From assembly GCA_004352715.1 (NCBI GenBank), contig SCFE01000093.1:1342196-1406195 (forward strand): a stretch of 64,000 nucleotides of DNA. The letters are read 5' to 3'. The DNA is from Hofstenia miamia (Eukaryota > Xenacoelomorpha > Acoela). This document shows, one piece after another, positions 24,433 to 35,666 of this stretch. The notes beneath the pieces were generated by a model. That model worked only from the letters and a program-made list of their open reading frames with translations, was not told the DNA's origin and did no database searches. Each line of letters starts with the position of its first letter. Position 1 is the first letter of the stretch. Position numbers and translations under genes: made by a program.

Positions 24433-26121
24433 AAACATTGATTTTAAAATTCTATCTTTCAATTTGTTGCAACATAATGTAGCAGACTTAATAAAAATTT
24501 AATGCTAAGTTAACTTATGAAATCATATAAAATATTTGAATGAAATGAGCTACTGTATCATTCTGCTGACCATTGCGCCAAATATTTCAAAATACAATAT
24601 CATGCGAATGTCATCTGTAACATAATCATTTCATTAGTTTGAAGAAATATATTTAATCGTAATAACATAGACATTTTTTACAATTTGCAATGGTTTCTAT
24701 AATTTTTAAGCTTCTATAGTTCAATAAATAATAAGGATATCTAATATCTGAAAACATTTATCTCAGATTTTTTCATGTTTTGTATGAGACAATTATTGAT
24801 AAACCTTGAATTTAATAACAAGCCATAGTTTAGAAAATTCAAAATAATATCTATTTTGTTCACTAAGTTTTTTTTACTGATTTCAGTCAATTTTGGGACG
24901 AGAATTATGAATTTGAATTCCATTTTTCACATAAACTTATACTCTTTGAGTAATTTGTATTCTAAATTTTAGGAAGCCTGCATAGCACTGCTTTGTTGAG
25001 CTAATGCGCATTGAGACATTGAAGTTAAACCTTCCTTGCTACTCATTTTCAACAATAATTCATTCACCTAAGTTTCACTGTTGTGATATGTCACATTGGG
25101 TATCAGAATAGGGAAAAAATATTTTTGGCATACTTTCATGCTCCTTGCATACTACATAGCAATCATGCACTGTACTTATGAAAATATAATGCCTTCTTAT
25201 ATATGCAAGACCTGTGTGAATTTCTTCTGTTACATATTTAAATATTATATCCTGAAAAATCAAACATTTACAAATATAGTGGTGATGCAAAAAAATATTC
25301 TTAAGCATATGAAATATCTTTAGGAGCTTAGAATTTATCGGGGTATTGGATTCTGGCACCTAAGTAATATATTATTGGCTATTTGAAGAACAGCCCTGAC
25401 ATTTTCTATTCTCATGTTTAACCGGAATCAAGAAACCACAATAGTAACAGTTGTTTTTATTGATAAGTAAGAGGTTTTCTCGTATATGGTGGCATTTCCG
25501 ATTCCTAAATTCAATGAAGCTATTTAGACAATAAATTCATGATAATTACTAAAGTATGGTTTCTACAATAAAAATGACCTCAAAATTGTTTTTAGCAGCA
25601 AAAATTTGACCAGAAACACAAATAAGTACTCAACAAAGAAAAATTTTTTCACACAGTGCATTTAGTATTGCACATATCTTTCAAATTAAAGTATTGTATT
25701 GAAAAACATAATTTTGGTTCTGAAGAGCGTAAGGCAAACAAATTTGTAAAAATACTGAAATTGTTATTTAAATTTTGGAAATGAATTACTCTAGCTTATT
25801 GTTTTTCAAGTTTCTACTGTAACCCACGAAGTTGGTTTTTCTCATTTTTGCACATACATTTCTAAAAATCAAACAGCCATTTCTTTAAAATTTAAAGAAT
25901 TTTCCTAGAAAGCCTATTCATTTATTAAGTTAAAAAAGCTGTGCCTAGTAATTTGTATAAAATATTTGAAAGGCTTGTAAATGATTCAAAATTAAACTAT
26001 GAACACATGAATACTACCAAGACAAACTTCAAGCTACCTTCTTCTACAGTAAAAAAATAATGAACATAAAAGACTATATTTGATTATTTTTACAGGAAGG
26101 TTTTTATTTTATTAGTTCAAT
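24433..26121. other. No gene recognised
   Basis: The 3'UTR of the peptide gene (AATAAA at about 24490), then AT-rich DNA. Overlapping frames on opposite strands at 25075-25359 have no domain. At about 26107 the minus strand carries AATAAA-type signals for the gene that ends at 26122. Confidence 0.4.
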
Positions 26122-27759
26122 TTAGTTAGTATATAGTTGGTTAAATTCTGTTTTACAAAATCGTAAAATTGATTTCACTTCTGAAACCTTCTGGACACTA
26201 AATTCAACAGGAAAAGCCAATCGGGAATTTCTGTACTTTAAGAATTTATGCGGCAGACAACGTTCCTTCTCCACAAGCAGGACATCTGTAGAATTTCCAT
26301 CACCATGTTTTATAAATTCGTCATATGTCTTCCCATTTTCTTCAGTTATAGTTCCATTTTGCTTCATGCCTACAATATCATAGAAACTACTCACCGCTCT
26401 CCCATCGGTTTTAGTGCACTTGCATGTAGTCACAGGACAATAAATTTTGAATTTGGGACCCATGTACATGTATGAAGGATGATTATATCGTTCTACAGAA
26501 TGATCATTTGCATTGTATTGAATATGAAATACACGCCCTCTTCTCATCATTGTTGCAGTTCCCCGAAAGGAAGTTGTTTGGATGTCACATGAATGAATTG
26601 ACTTTTTAGATTTAGGAATGATTTTAATAGGTTGGTAAGCCCTTTTGAATTCCACTTTACATTTCGTTAAAAGTGACTTAGGATCCTTAATATTTTCGAT
26701 ATCATACTGATATTCCTTTATTGGTGCTGAATTTATAGATTTTGTATATTTTGTAAATTTATAGGGAAGACATGATTTCTTTTCAACCAGCAACACGTAT
26801 GTTGAATTAAGTTTATCGAGTTTATTGTATATGTCATAAAGATTCTCCTTTCCCGTAGAATTTTTTTTCATATTGAAAATATTGTAGTAGTTGCTTACAG
26901 GAAATTCAGAACTTTTTTTGCAATTGCAAGTCTCCAAAGCACATGTGATGCCAAATTTTCCATTTTTGAAAATGTACGAATGACTGGCAAGCATTTCAAA
27001 AATATGATTCTTTCCATTATACTGAAAATAATGCGAGAGCCCTCTTTTGATAGATGTAACATTTCCATGAACAGAAGTTGCTTCGATGTCACATGTTGAA
27101 ACAAGCTTGTTTGATTTAGGCATGTTAAGTAATCTATCAACTTCTGCTCTGCATTTAGGCAGAATGCTTTCTTTCTGATTTGTTACTTTATGAAGTGCAT
27201 ATTTTATTGTTCTATACTTCAGATTATTTCGTTGCATGCTTAACTCCATGGGAAGACATTGTTTCTTATCAACTAGCATAACAATTCGTGAAGATCCCTT
27301 CATCTTGGAATATGATTCATACAAGTTTTCATTGATTTTAAGGCTTCCCTCATAAGTAAGATTAAAAATATCATATGGATTATCTGAATATTTTGATGTA
27401 TCAGCCATCTCACAGCTGCATGTATTAGATTTGCAGGTAACCGCTCCTCTGTCATCGTAGTATATGTATTTCAAGTCATCAACAACTTCAACAAATTTGT
27501 GTTTAGCATTGTAATGAACTTTATTTGAAATCGAATCGTGAGAAAACAAACCCTCAATTGGTATTGTTGTAATATCACAGAAATGGATTAATGCCAATGT
27601 CTGACTCTTTCGTCTGCATTGAATATATTCAAAGCTAATAATGCAAGTGAAAAACAAAAGTAGGGCAAAAATGCAAGCAGTGACAACCCAAGCAGTCCTG
27701 TTCATTGAAGCAAAATTATAATGATTCTGAACAATGAGCCAACTAACAATACTTTGCAT
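26122..27759 (-). CDS. Membrane-anchored protein of three Cys-rich repeats
   Basis: An uninterrupted single-exon frame of 545 codons. Met19 (MNRTAWVV) may be the true start because it places a hydrophobic segment (about residues 23-44) right at the N-terminus as a signal anchor. Three homologous units of about 160 residues follow, starting near residues 61, 222 and 388. Each opens with CDI, then a Tyr-Asn/His-rich stretch, a C-x(3-4)-C-x-C cluster, a YYDIF-like word, VLLVEKKxCLP, and a closing KCK/RxEF. Six conserved Cys per repeat suggest three disulphides each. Sequons such as NLT, NVT, NST and NGT suggest an extracellular domain, although RRK after the membrane segment would by itself favour the opposite topology. 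The stop is followed at once by AATAAA. I do not recognise the family. The layout faintly recalls ependymin-related or LolA-like folds, which is speculation. Confidence 0.8.
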   Translation of the reverse strand: MQSIVSWLIVQNHYNFASMNRTAWVVTACIFALLLFFTCIISFEYIQCRRKSQTLALIHFCDITTIPIEGLFSHDSISNKVHYNAKHKFVEVVDDLKYIYYDDRGAVTCKSNTCSCEMADTSKYSDNPYDIFNLTYEGSLKINENLYESYSKMKGSSRIVMLVDKKQCLPMELSMQRNNLKYRTIKYALHKVTNQKESILPKCRAEVDRLLNMPKSNKLVSTCDIEATSVHGNVTSIKRGLSHYFQYNGKNHIFEMLASHSYIFKNGKFGITCALETCNCKKSSEFPVSNYYNIFNMKKNSTGKENLYDIYNKLDKLNSTYVLLVEKKSCLPYKFTKYTKSINSAPIKEYQYDIENIKDPKSLLTKCKVEFKRAYQPIKIIPKSKKSIHSCDIQTTSFRGTATMMRRGRVFHIQYNANDHSVERYNHPSYMYMGPKFKIYCPVTTCKCTKTDGRAVSSFYDIVGMKQNGTITEENGKTYDEFIKHGDGNSTDVLLVEKERCLPHKFLKYRNSRLAFPVEFSVQKVSEVKSILRFCKTEFNQLYTN

Positions 27760-28165
27760 TATTTTACAGCCAAGCGTGATTCACACCCAGATTCAAAGCA
27801 AATTTGATTAATTAAGTGTAATTCTTTGTTACTTCTTAATCTATATTTTTTTGAATTGATGATAATGGAAATTTTGATGTTTTCATCAAATTCACTCTTT
27901 GCTTTCACAAATGTTTTAAAAAATCAAACGTACTGGATTTTAAAAATTTATTCTTTATTGTGATGGATGGGCTTATGATATAAATGAACAGACATTACTT
28001 TGAGCAGGCGGTGACAATGCGCGGCGATGTGAAGCAGGTGTCAGGTATCCAAATCACATTTATTTGTTATAGTAGAGCCAATAGTGGCTTGTATATTCAT
28101 GATCATGCCCACAAATTAATATACTACATATATATATACATTTTTATATATAAGCATCCAATCAA

Positions 28166-28198
<33 letters not shown>

Positions 28199-28323
28199 TT
28201 AATAAATATCTAATATAAAAACCATTAACATGTACGAAATTCACGGGAAAATTTGAAAAAATGATTTCATTTAAGCAAAAAACTGATAGATGAATGAAAT
28301 CAAGCTATGAGAATAAAAAAATG
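27760..28323. other. Promoter side of the three-repeat gene; TA run
   Basis: No gene. A short less AT-rich patch at about 28005-28045 (GGCGGTGACAATGCGCGGCG) stands out, then TA runs at 28121-28192 lead to the assembly gap. Confidence 0.4.
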
Positions 28324-29323
28324 NNNNNNNNNNNNNNNNNNNNNNNNNNNNNNNNNNNNNNNNNNNNNNNNNNNNNNNNNNNNNNNNNNNNNNNNNNNNN
28401 NNNNNNNNNNNNNNNNNNNNNNNNNNNNNNNNNNNNNNNNNNNNNNNNNNNNNNNNNNNNNNNNNNNNNNNNNNNNNNNNNNNNNNNNNNNNNNNNNNNN
28501 NNNNNNNNNNNNNNNNNNNNNNNNNNNNNNNNNNNNNNNNNNNNNNNNNNNNNNNNNNNNNNNNNNNNNNNNNNNNNNNNNNNNNNNNNNNNNNNNNNNN
28601 NNNNNNNNNNNNNNNNNNNNNNNNNNNNNNNNNNNNNNNNNNNNNNNNNNNNNNNNNNNNNNNNNNNNNNNNNNNNNNNNNNNNNNNNNNNNNNNNNNNN
28701 NNNNNNNNNNNNNNNNNNNNNNNNNNNNNNNNNNNNNNNNNNNNNNNNNNNNNNNNNNNNNNNNNNNNNNNNNNNNNNNNNNNNNNNNNNNNNNNNNNNN
28801 NNNNNNNNNNNNNNNNNNNNNNNNNNNNNNNNNNNNNNNNNNNNNNNNNNNNNNNNNNNNNNNNNNNNNNNNNNNNNNNNNNNNNNNNNNNNNNNNNNNN
28901 NNNNNNNNNNNNNNNNNNNNNNNNNNNNNNNNNNNNNNNNNNNNNNNNNNNNNNNNNNNNNNNNNNNNNNNNNNNNNNNNNNNNNNNNNNNNNNNNNNNN
29001 NNNNNNNNNNNNNNNNNNNNNNNNNNNNNNNNNNNNNNNNNNNNNNNNNNNNNNNNNNNNNNNNNNNNNNNNNNNNNNNNNNNNNNNNNNNNNNNNNNNN
29101 NNNNNNNNNNNNNNNNNNNNNNNNNNNNNNNNNNNNNNNNNNNNNNNNNNNNNNNNNNNNNNNNNNNNNNNNNNNNNNNNNNNNNNNNNNNNNNNNNNNN
29201 NNNNNNNNNNNNNNNNNNNNNNNNNNNNNNNNNNNNNNNNNNNNNNNNNNNNNNNNNNNNNNNNNNNNNNNNNNNNNNNNNNNNNNNNNNNNNNNNNNNN
29301 NNNNNNNNNNNNNNNNNNNNNNN
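28324..29323. other. Assembly gap (1000 N)
   Basis: Exactly 1000 undetermined bases, so the length is probably a placeholder. Frames spanning it are meaningless. It begins inside the reverse transcriptase of the LINE on its right, just after the DITPIYK codons. Confidence 0.98.
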
Positions 29324-30850
29324 TTTATATATAGGAGTTATATCTGATTTTTTTAGTAAGTCTGGAAATTCACAATCAATAATGCATTGATTAAATGCTA
29401 TTAGTAATTGTTCTCCAAAAATATGAAAAAAAAAACGTTTAATAACATGGGTGGTTATAAGAAGTAGTTGATTTGTTGGTATCAAGTTTCTTAACAATGT
29501 TTTCTAATTCATTAATTTAGCAAGTCTAAAGGAACATTGCTTTGATTGTTTGAGATTACCAGAATGCTGTTTTTTCTTATAAGGTGGAAAATTGAAATTT
29601 CCAATTTCTTTGAATGTTGAATTTAAATGAGTTAGCATTTGAGTTTTGTGTGTTACAGTCGTATTATTGATGTTTAATTCATTTATTTTGGATGAAAGGC
29701 CTTTAGATTTAATTGATTAAAGAATTTTTGCCGAGCTTCCGTTAAATTTTTTGTTCTTACAGTGTTTTCTAAAAATATTAAGCAAGATTCCAAAAATATA
29801 AAGCATATTTCTAAAAACGCCCAACAAAAATATATTCATTTTCACGATTCAAAATTTTGTTGATAATGGAACAAAAATGATCATAATAGCAAGAAAAATC
29901 CTCAAATCTTGCAATTGTTACAGTGTAAAAAAGAAATGACGGCATTTGTGCACGAGAACGCTACTCCACCTTGTGGTAGAAAAAAGGATTAGTTGATGTG
30001 CATTTGCATTACATGTATATATGTAGGAAAAAGCCGTGTTTTGTATTAATATAGTGAATATCAATATTTTTCATTACATCTTGAATATTACTTGGTATTT
30101 TTAAATAATGGCCTCTTTTTTATACATATAGGAACATTTTTTAATATTTAAAGTAAATTATTTTTGAAATCTTTCTTTATATTTTTCGAATATTGCTTTA
30201 TATTTTAAGAATTTTGCCTTATATTTTTGGAAAAAACTGTAATTGCTTACTTGCTGTGATCTTTCGTAATTGGTTCAATTAGTCTTTGTCGGTTTGGAAA
30301 CTTCAGAATTAGTAAAAAATTAATAAATTAAATTGTTCATGCGAGTTGCACAAACTGTATTTACATAGCGAAGATTACATGTAGCAGACATTTCATTTAT
30401 AGAATTTCGTTCATAAGATTTAAAGTAATTAATATTTAAATCACCGAATATATTATCGTTATATATATATTTCAGATATTTCGTTTACTTTATAATTAAG
30501 CTATTCGACTAGATAATTTTTATTTGGATTATAAATTACGTTTATCAATTCTTGTTGGGAACAGCTCTCTATTGATTTTATTTCTATCAACAGTGATTCA
30601 AATATTTTGTGATTAAATTCATATTCAGATTTACGGCCTGGTTTTAGAGATTTTGGTACAATTATCATAAGTCCACCACCTCTACCTATTCAATTCTTAG
30701 CAAAAACATCAAAATTTTGATGGTCTTGGTTAAGCAAGTAGGGTCGATATCAGGCTTAAACCAAGTTTCTGTAATTATGAATATTGTATTTTTTCCAATT
30801 TTTGAAGTCAATTTTAAGAAATCATTTTGGTTGAACTGAATTTTCATTAC
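29324..30850 (-). pseudogene. LINE fragment: endonuclease and start of reverse transcriptase
   Basis: Read on the minus strand from about 30850 downward: endonuclease pieces (ETWFKP-like region; GRGGGLMIIVPKSLKPGRK; a GDLNIN-like stretch in shifted frames), a decayed linker, then the start of the reverse transcriptase (FNQCIIDCEFPDLLKKSDIT) running into the gap. Frameshifts and stops throughout show a dead copy. The organisation is apurinic-type endonuclease followed by RT, as in CR1/L2/jockey-like LINEs. It is nearly identical over long stretches (for example around 30340-30700) to the copy at 59589-60945, in the same orientation. Confidence 0.7.
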
Positions 30851-31915
30851 CAAGATCATCTGGAGGACAAATTGATGCTAGCATACCTACCTCAAGAACT
30901 AAAATACAAGAATTACTTAAAATCAAGAGAGAGAAAAGAGAACTGAGCATATATTTGCAATGAAATTGCTACATTATAAACAAATATATCGAACTAATTT
31001 TTACATTTCTACATCGAATTATAATTGTTCATTCAACTACGACTACATCGTAGCAAACAATGGTTCACTTGAAGGCCAAGAATATTTTCATCATATCTGT
31101 AGTCCTCCATCCATTATTTGCAGGAAGTTTCTCACTTCGTTTGATTATCAGGATTCACTTCTTAACATTGGGTAATCTTTACATCTCTAAAGGCAATAAC
31201 ATTTACACAATATGAGGCTTTAAATTTAAAAAAAACAAAGTAACCTTGCATGTGCATGGAGATGTTTTACAAATTTTTATAGACATGGTGGAAAAAAAGC
31301 ACAATTTTGTTCTTTCTTTTGAGTAAAATAAATTAACAAGCTATAAATTTGAAATCGTTTAGTTGAATACTAAATAATCACAATAAGTCTATAATTTTTG
31401 AAAATTTTGTTAGATAAATTCAATTAATAGTGCAGTTTTACAACATGTAGTAGTCCAATTAAATTGATGCATTCTTATTAATTCTGCAATTCTACAATTT
31501 CGAGCAACGATATCAAGCCTGCTTTTCAAAGTTACAGTCTTCTAAAGTCATAATATAATTTTATTATTAAAAATTTTAAAGTGATTTTTACATTGTAATG
31601 TTAGTGAGAAAGTAACACAAACTAGTTTTTGCACTAGTAAGCAATTCACAGTAATTTCAGAGATCATTGCTTAAAGTGAATGAGTCTACTTCAGTTAATA
31701 TCTTTATAAACAAAAACAACCCATTGCCAAAAATAATTCTAATATTTCACCGAAGGCTGAAAATTGCATAATTGCTGAATTTAACTCTCAATTAAACTAT
31801 GCAATGATGGGAACTTGTCATTAACAAATCAGAAAAAACATAGACTAAACCGGTCCAATACATATGTTTAAAATTTCATTTTAATTGCAAACATGAAAAG
31901 TTTCAGAAGATTAAG

Positions 31916-31950
<35 letters not shown>
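30851..31950. other. No gene recognised; ends in TA run
   Basis: AT-rich DNA beyond the LINE fragment. The frame at 30960-31175 has no domain. A (TA)n run at about 31920-31950 abuts the next gap. Confidence 0.4.
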
Positions 31951-32950
31951 NNNNNNNNNNNNNNNNNNNNNNNNNNNNNNNNNNNNNNNNNNNNNNNNNN
32001 NNNNNNNNNNNNNNNNNNNNNNNNNNNNNNNNNNNNNNNNNNNNNNNNNNNNNNNNNNNNNNNNNNNNNNNNNNNNNNNNNNNNNNNNNNNNNNNNNNNN
32101 NNNNNNNNNNNNNNNNNNNNNNNNNNNNNNNNNNNNNNNNNNNNNNNNNNNNNNNNNNNNNNNNNNNNNNNNNNNNNNNNNNNNNNNNNNNNNNNNNNNN
32201 NNNNNNNNNNNNNNNNNNNNNNNNNNNNNNNNNNNNNNNNNNNNNNNNNNNNNNNNNNNNNNNNNNNNNNNNNNNNNNNNNNNNNNNNNNNNNNNNNNNN
32301 NNNNNNNNNNNNNNNNNNNNNNNNNNNNNNNNNNNNNNNNNNNNNNNNNNNNNNNNNNNNNNNNNNNNNNNNNNNNNNNNNNNNNNNNNNNNNNNNNNNN
32401 NNNNNNNNNNNNNNNNNNNNNNNNNNNNNNNNNNNNNNNNNNNNNNNNNNNNNNNNNNNNNNNNNNNNNNNNNNNNNNNNNNNNNNNNNNNNNNNNNNNN
32501 NNNNNNNNNNNNNNNNNNNNNNNNNNNNNNNNNNNNNNNNNNNNNNNNNNNNNNNNNNNNNNNNNNNNNNNNNNNNNNNNNNNNNNNNNNNNNNNNNNNN
32601 NNNNNNNNNNNNNNNNNNNNNNNNNNNNNNNNNNNNNNNNNNNNNNNNNNNNNNNNNNNNNNNNNNNNNNNNNNNNNNNNNNNNNNNNNNNNNNNNNNNN
32701 NNNNNNNNNNNNNNNNNNNNNNNNNNNNNNNNNNNNNNNNNNNNNNNNNNNNNNNNNNNNNNNNNNNNNNNNNNNNNNNNNNNNNNNNNNNNNNNNNNNN
32801 NNNNNNNNNNNNNNNNNNNNNNNNNNNNNNNNNNNNNNNNNNNNNNNNNNNNNNNNNNNNNNNNNNNNNNNNNNNNNNNNNNNNNNNNNNNNNNNNNNNN
32901 NNNNNNNNNNNNNNNNNNNNNNNNNNNNNNNNNNNNNNNNNNNNNNNNNN
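31951..32950. other. Assembly gap (1000 N)
   Basis: Exactly 1000 undetermined bases between a TA run and the outer edge of the inverted LTR-like repeat. The true outer end of that repeat, and any target duplication, are hidden here. Confidence 0.98.
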
Positions 32951-33431
32951 ACCCTTACACCTAACTTAAGTGCACTTTCATGGTCTGGCACAGAGACCCT
33001 TGAATCGTTCCCTGTGATGTATCCAGACCACTACTAAACACCGCTCAATTAGTTCGACATTGTATTAAATAATCAAACCGTTAATAAGTTGAAAAATAAG
33101 AATTCTAAGTAAAATTCTTTATCAAAAGCTTACAGTAAGTTTCAAAGTATTTATAGTATTTCAAAAGAAGTAGCTGTCGATTTAAATTTTAAACTTCTGC
33201 CATGATGGCAGCGATAAAATAACATAAGCATCGTTTTGTCAAAAGTATTTTTATTGACAGATACAATTATCTTTTTATTGACATATATTTTATTCTTGGT
33301 TGCATTTTACAAATTAATCTGAAATCATAGCAACTAATTGAATGTAATATTTTTTAATTAACTTTCTTTTGATATTAGTCTCTTCTGCGACGTTTGCTGC
33401 TTTTTTCTGATTAATGTTGGATGATGCTACA
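32951..33431 (-). repeat. LTR-like terminal repeat, inverted copy
   Basis: Reverse complement of 42229-42712 at about 80% by eye. Shared words include TCTCTGTGCCAGA, GTTTAGTAGTGGTCTGGAT, ACAGATACAATTATCT and the tip TGTAGCATCATCCA. On the minus strand it starts TGTAGC at 33431 and contains a TATA-like CTATAAATAC. The tip ends flush against the gag frame, so the ATGATG of that frame (33421-33426) is the reverse complement of the LTR's CATCAT. The outer part runs into the gap. Confidence 0.85.
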
Positions 33432-34690
33432 CAACAAAAGGTTTCTAGAAGAAAACCAGTGTTGGCAAGAGAAAAACCAGGAATTAGAAAGAATGAATAG
33501 ACAGTTAATTGAAGACAACAACCTACAGGCGGGAGAGTTAGAACAACTCAAAGACAAATTGAGACTGCTATGCTTAACAGAAGAAGAGAATAGAAACGAC
33601 ATGCAATCTCACGAAATCGAATTCCAAGCCAGAAAAGACAGTGAACTACAGGCACCACATAGGCCGATCTGAAAGGAAGTAGCATTTGAAGAATCAGATG
33701 AAGATTCTGACGTTGAAAAACAAAAAATAATAAATGAAATCAAGAAAGCAGCGACAACACAACTGCAGGAGGAGGACATACGAACCAATCATAGAAAATT
33801 GAAATATGAGAATTTAATTCTACCACAATTAACAGCCAACAATACAATCCCATGCAAAGCAACACTACCCAAATTTCATGGGAAAGTATATTGTTATAAT
33901 CCCACATTTGCCAAGTGGCTTCAAATGTACGAATTAACAATGGCGGAAAGGAAAGTGAGGCAACAAGCAGCAGCAGCAAGACTCCCACTATACCTAACAG
34001 GAGCAGCATCTCAACACTATTTGTTATTGGATGCAGAAACAAAAAGGGACTATCAACTACTAATAGGACTTCATTAACTACTACGAAAAGGAAAGCTTCA
34101 AGAAACAGTACTGAATAATCTTGAAAGCAACAAAAATGAGAAAAACTGATGATATCCTAAACTACATGCAACAAGTTGAGTGACTCTTAATGCTTAGCTC
34201 TAGAGGAAACAGCTATTTGAAATACGACTTGTTCTCACATATCTGCAAGGGTATGCCAGAAAGCATCAAAACACAATTTGAAATTAAATGCGATGTCAAC
34301 AACAAACTAGAAAGAATGATTAGGAAGGCTGTCGATATATAAGCCACTACTGAGAACAATGCTTGGATATGTGTATAAGAGACAGGTACAGAGATGCACC
34401 AACATGGAAAAGCAACTTCAAGTCGCACACCCCCAATAAAAACTACTCTGAAGTGAAACAAGAGAAAATAATAAAAGTAAAGGGAAAGGATGGCAAAATG
34501 AGAAAAGTAAAAGAAAAGGATGTTAAATGGTTGCGGACATAAAGGACACAAAAAACCGGACTGCCCAAAGCAGATAAACGTCATTGGTGATGAAGAAGCG
34601 TACTACAATGAAGAGGACGTACTACAAACAGAAGACAAAATGGACAAAGCAGCACCAACCAATGAGGAGTCGGAAAACTAAGTAGAGCGC
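33421..34690 (+). pseudogene. gag (broken)
   Basis: One frame starts at the LTR-derived ATG and reads as a long charged coiled coil (LEENQCWQEKNQELERMNRQ onward). It is stopped by TGA at 33670-33672, then continues in frame into a capsid-like region (LPKFHGKVYCYNPTFAKWL) to about 34075. After a frame change comes DDILNYMQQVE, a TGA at 34181-34183, and SSRGNSYLKYDLFSHICKG. A zinc-knuckle remnant (CGHKGHKKPDC) lies near 34528-34575, its first Cys out of frame. A 17-base Tn5-type adapter match interrupts the gene at 34369-34385. The native start was probably lost with the leader and primer-binding site. Confidence 0.7.
34369..34385 (+). other. Match to Tn5 mosaic end (library adapter)
   Basis: The 17 bases ATGTGTATAAGAGACAG are identical to the last 17 of the 19-base Tn5 mosaic end used in Nextera-type libraries. 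A chance match of this length in 64 kb is very unlikely. The gag frame changes across it. I infer untrimmed adapter, possibly a mate-pair junction, so sequence on the two sides may not be truly contiguous. Confidence 0.75.
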
Positions 34691-34715
34691 GACTCATAAC
34701 AACTGTGCAGCAATA

Positions 34716-35384
34716 ATGATCCTAATGAACCTTGACATGATGAATACGATAACAATAGCCATTAACAGAGTGATGACAAAAGCGACAATTGATACCGGAG
34801 CAGCAACATCTATAATTACTGATGAATGCACTACGAAATTGGGATTCCAACAAGAAGATATGAAGAATCCTAACAAGAGATTAATTAACATGTCAGGGGA
34901 TTATATTGACATGAAGGGAATAAAAAACGTTGCACAAATGAGAACAAATATGACGTTTGAACAACCTTTGGTGGTGGTGGATACACACAACAACACATTA
35001 CCATATGAAGTCATACTAGGAAATGATTTTCTGACTAAAAATGGTTGTGTCATTAACTACATGAACAAAACAATAAAGGTAAAAGAAGAGGAAATGGAAA
35101 TCAAAGAGGAACAGGAAAAACAGAGAACAATCACATTTCAACTGCAAGAAGACATTCATCTACAGCTGCATCAGTGGAAAATGCACACAATCAAGACAGA
35201 AGACAATATCACAGCTGATATAATGCTATATGACAATAAAGGCATTAACACCAAACGAGTTTTGATGCCGTCTAGCATTTGTACAATAAAAAATGGAAAA
35301 AGGAAGGGTACCAATACTCAATGCTATGAACTGGAACGTGAATCTGAAAAGATCTCAAATAAGAATATACGGAAAATACATTAG
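34716..35384 (+). CDS. Retroelement aspartic protease domain
   Basis: A 222-codon open frame. The catalytic motif TIDTGAATSIIT lies near residues 25-36, and the second conserved block ILGNDFLTKNGCVI near residues 98-111, as in Ty3/gypsy retropepsins, which act as dimers to cut the Gag-Pol polyprotein. Length and order (after the zinc knuckle, before RT) are normal. The initiating Met is just the first in the open segment: in a live element this would be part of a polyprotein. It is in the same frame as the RT, from which it is separated by about 280 bases containing stops. That spacer also shows ADSR-type words (for example MADSRASGRT near 35478). Confidence 0.75.
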   Translation: MILMNLDMMNTITIAINRVMTKATIDTGAATSIITDECTTKLGFQQEDMKNPNKRLINMSGDYIDMKGIKNVAQMRTNMTFEQPLVVVDTHNNTLPYEVILGNDFLTKNGCVINYMNKTIKVKEEEMEIKEEQEKQRTITFQLQEDIHLQLHQWKMHTIKTEDNITADIMLYDNKGINTKRVLMPSSICTIKNGKRKGTNTQCYELERESEKISNKNIRKIH

Positions 35385-35666
35385 ACTCATTTGGAAGGCA
35401 ATGGAAGACAACAATGGAGCAAGTAATTTGCATGGTCAACTCAAGGACTTGCAAAGGAAAGCAGATAGCACTCCACATGGCTGACTCAAGGGCGAGTGGA
35501 CGAACACCATCGAAGTCGTGAGTACTCCCAAAAGCTGACTCAAACACGTTGGGATGAAAGCAGAAGAGGAAGATACACACAGGATACCTGAGATAAATGA
35601 TGAAGATTATCAACATCTAGAAGAATGAGACATCACGCAATTAAGAACACTTCTAGAAAAGCATAA

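Noticed and set aside
26122-27759. Ependymin-related or LolA-like protein
   Set aside because: The strand and Cys layout is only vaguely similar. No diagnostic motif was seen, so no family name was assigned.
28271-32991. Long frames of 340-410 codons
   Set aside because: They consist of undetermined bases in the gaps. Only short edges are real sequence.
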